A stretch of DNA of 64,000 bases from NCBI RefSeq assembly GCF_031157525.1, contig NZ_JAVIXR010000003.1, positions 124,001 to 188,000 of the forward strand, written 5' to 3'. Position numbers and translations under genes: made by a program. The notes under the pieces were generated by a model, which saw nothing but the letters and a program-made list of their open reading frames with translations, was not told the DNA's origin and did no database searches. Positions 62,346 through 64,000 of the stretch are shown here, piece after piece; positions within the stretch are counted from its first letter, which is position 1; each line of letters opens with the position of its first letter. The DNA comes from Marinobacter sediminicola (GTDB lineage Bacteria > Pseudomonadota > Gammaproteobacteria > Pseudomonadales > Oleiphilaceae).

Positions 62346-63452
62346 TCACGGCCCCAGCTCTGGTGCTGGGTCGGGGCCGCCTTCGCGGAATTCGCTGGCG
62401 GATTTCCCTGTCCATTTTTTGAAGGCTCGGCTGAAGTTGGAGAGGTCAGCGTAGCCCAGTTCGTAGGCGATTTCGCTCACGGATTGGTTGGTGTAGCGCA
62501 AGAGCTGTATGGCGCGGTCTTTGAGTACTGATTCCACGATTTCACGGTAGCTGGTTTCGCGGTCCGCCAGCCGGCGTTTCAAGGTGCGGGAGGAAACGCA
62601 GAAGCGCTCGGCCATGGCTTCCAACGAGGGCAAAGGGCCCGGCATCAGGCGCAGCATGTTGCGCACGGCCATGGCGATGTCGCCCTGTTCTTTTAGTGCT
62701 TTTTGCAGTTCAAATTCGCACTCATCGCTCGCCAGGCGGGAAGCGTCTGCATCGGCCAGCCGCATGGGCACGTCCAGCAGTGCTTTCGGGAATACCAGCA
62801 TTTCATCGGGCTGGTCATACTCAAACTTTACCGGCAACTGGTCGGCAAACTGGCGGTAATAGGCAGGCTCCGCAGCACTCAGGCGCACACTGACTCCCGG
62901 CAACTTGCCGTCTTTCATGGTAAACCCACTTTTCTCTGCATCGCCACGGTCCAGCAACTGTTCAGTGAGCATCACCAAGGTTGCACAGACAGTTTCTGCC
63001 AGAAACGGATAAACGCCGGGCGCGTCGAACTCGGTGCAGAGTTTCACCAGTACCTGATCATCGGTTTCCGACTGGCTCATGGTGAGAAAAGGTATCCGCA
63101 ATTGGAGGTAGCGGCGAACCGAATCCAGAGCTCCCGCCAGGGTGGGGCTGGTTAGCGCGGCGAATCCAAGCGTGCCGTGAATGGTTACCCGCAGTTCGCG
63201 AGTCAGCATAAAGCTTAAACCGTCTTTGCCGGCGAGCTTCAGGGCGCGTTCAGTCATAACCGTGGCATCTGTAACAAACACACGGCTGTCGTTGGCTTTC
63301 AGGTCTTCTGCGCTGAAATTCAGGCCCTGATACAGCTGGCGGTCGTTATGGCCAAGCTGCTGTACGGTCTGGGCCAGCACACGCAGGTATGCGCCTGGCA
63401 CCAGGAATAGTCCCAGCATCTGCCGTTCTTTTTCCGTCCCGGAGATCGCCAT
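62346..63452 (-). CDS. AraC-family transcriptional regulator
   Basis: 368 residues. The C-terminal pair of helix-turn-helix motifs is SLEAMAERFCVSSRTLKRRL and QSVSEIAYELGYADLSNFSR, ending AFKKWTGKSASEFRE. The long N-terminal part (residues about 20-220, LRVLAQTVQQLGHNDRQLYQ, TIHGTLGFAALTSPTLAGAL) is the ArabinoseBD-like ligand domain seen in regulators of fatty-acid, alkane or amino-acid genes. Divergent from the metal-dependent hydrolase gene, which it may control. The 221-bp gap between them should hold its operator, but no clear palindrome was recognised. Confidence 0.9.
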   Translation of the reverse strand: MAISGTEKERQMLGLFLVPGAYLRVLAQTVQQLGHNDRQLYQGLNFSAEDLKANDSRVFVTDATVMTERALKLAGKDGLSFMLTRELRVTIHGTLGFAALTSPTLAGALDSVRRYLQLRIPFLTMSQSETDDQVLVKLCTEFDAPGVYPFLAETVCATLVMLTEQLLDRGDAEKSGFTMKDGKLPGVSVRLSAAEPAYYRQFADQLPVKFEYDQPDEMLVFPKALLDVPMRLADADASRLASDECEFELQKALKEQGDIAMAVRNMLRLMPGPLPSLEAMAERFCVSSRTLKRRLADRETSYREIVESVLKDRAIQLLRYTNQSVSEIAYELGYADLSNFSRAFKKWTGKSASEFREGGPDPAPELGP

Positions 63453-63673
63453 AGGTTGCCCTTGTTTGCCTAAGTGAGTACTTGCTGAAGACTCTAGCAG
63501 AAGCCCGCAGCCATGGCAGTGGGGCCGGTTGCACCTGGTGTTCCGTCGCGTTGGTCAACTTTTGTGCCGCCCTGTCCCATTTTGAATGGTGACCGGCCTG
63601 CTTTCGCATTCATCCCGGCAGTGGACTCCGACACACTGAGGCCATGTCATCAGCCAATGTGAGGAGTAGACCC

Positions 63674-64000
63674 ATGCTGAGTACAAAAGCCGCCGAAAAG
63701 CAGGTCACCGCAGCTAACCGGGCATCGAAAACGCCGGATAACGTCAACATTAAAGCCCAGCGTATGGGGTTTGAGTTTGATGAACAGGTACCCCAGTACT
63801 GGTTGGAGGACAGCCCTTTTCTGAGTCACATGATGAATGCACTTTCCGTGCTTTTCCCGCAGGGTGAGCAGTTTTTTGTGGATTCTGTACGTGCCTATCG
63901 GGATCAGATTGACGATCCAAAACTGAAAGCCGAAGTGCGGGGATTTATTGGCCAGGAAGCCATGCATTCCCTGGAGCATATGGCCATGAACCAGCATGTG
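63674..64000 (+). CDS. Metal-dependent hydrolase (PF10118-like), partial 3' end missing
   Basis: The frame from ATG 63674, preceded by GAGGAG, stays open to the window end (109 codons). The sequence reads RMGFEFDEQVPQYWLEDSPF, FFVDSVRAYRDQIDDPKLKA and FIGQEAMHSLEHMAMNQHV. The Glu/His helices fit the predicted-metal-dependent-hydrolase family that often lies beside AraC-type regulators. Its role is unknown. The frame on the opposite strand over the same region is a shadow. Confidence 0.8.
   Translation, partial: MLSTKAAEKQVTAANRASKTPDNVNIKAQRMGFEFDEQVPQYWLEDSPFLSHMMNALSVLFPQGEQFFVDSVRAYRDQIDDPKLKAEVRGFIGQEAMHSLEHMAMNQHV

Overview
The window is chromosomal DNA from a marine gammaproteobacterium, very probably a Marinobacter or close relative. 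The strongest sign is a wax ester synthase at 60351-61733, which reads like the Marinobacter WS/DGAT enzymes. It lies beside an AraC regulator and a metal-dependent hydrolase gene. Moderate GC content, dense co-directional operons and two diguanylate cyclases fit this placement. I see no rRNA, tRNA, transposase, phage or CRISPR array. The sequence starts inside an HlyD-type adaptor gene and ends inside a metal-dependent hydrolase gene.

Layout. 1-2026: an HlyD/DUF2955 efflux pair. 2023-18162: a corrinoid uptake, salvage and late-assembly region (cobS, bluB-cobQ-cobO-btuD-btuC-btuF, a cobalamin riboswitch in front of btuB and a beta-propeller-like lipoprotein, cobD-cbiB, cobT-cobC, cobU). It is interrupted at 2857-4652 by a DNA glycosylase gene and a wHTH-nucleotidyltransferase/HEPN pair headed by four operator-like palindromes spaced exactly 21 bp. 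18290-25217: a DUF294/CBS protein with an exonuclease, then a two-component system, a periplasmic MsrAB and a divergent Met-rich secreted protein. 25231-34943: transporters (NSS, EamA, MATE, AGCS), an Aer-like chemoreceptor, a diguanylate cyclase, a CBS protein and a 1-Cys peroxiredoxin. 35055-45358: the metNIQ importer, a cysteine-synthase-like enzyme, an amidase, an SLT-fold protein, a TSUP permease and a large Cache-PAS-GGDEF protein. 45400-47950: an orphan hcp with a candidate sigma-54 promoter, two unknown small genes and a SprT-like protein.

47933-60285 is a complete nitrate assimilation region: nasA on the minus strand, nasFED transport, the NIT-ANTAR antiterminator gene nasR, and nasC-nirB-nirD. 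I find GG-N10-GC (sigma-54 type) promoters before nasA, nasF and nasC. Two leader terminators, before nasF and nasC, each overlap a hairpin whose six-base loop has A at position 1 and G at position 4, the loop signature of ANTAR target RNAs. Nitrogen limitation (sigma-54) and nitrate (NasR antitermination) therefore probably act together.

59744-64000: nirD, the wax ester synthase, a tandem TM2 membrane protein, an AraC regulator and the hydrolase gene. Two copies of an unusual palindromic element (59777-59850 and 62217-62303) share an almost identical core but have different, each perfectly self-complementary, outer arms.
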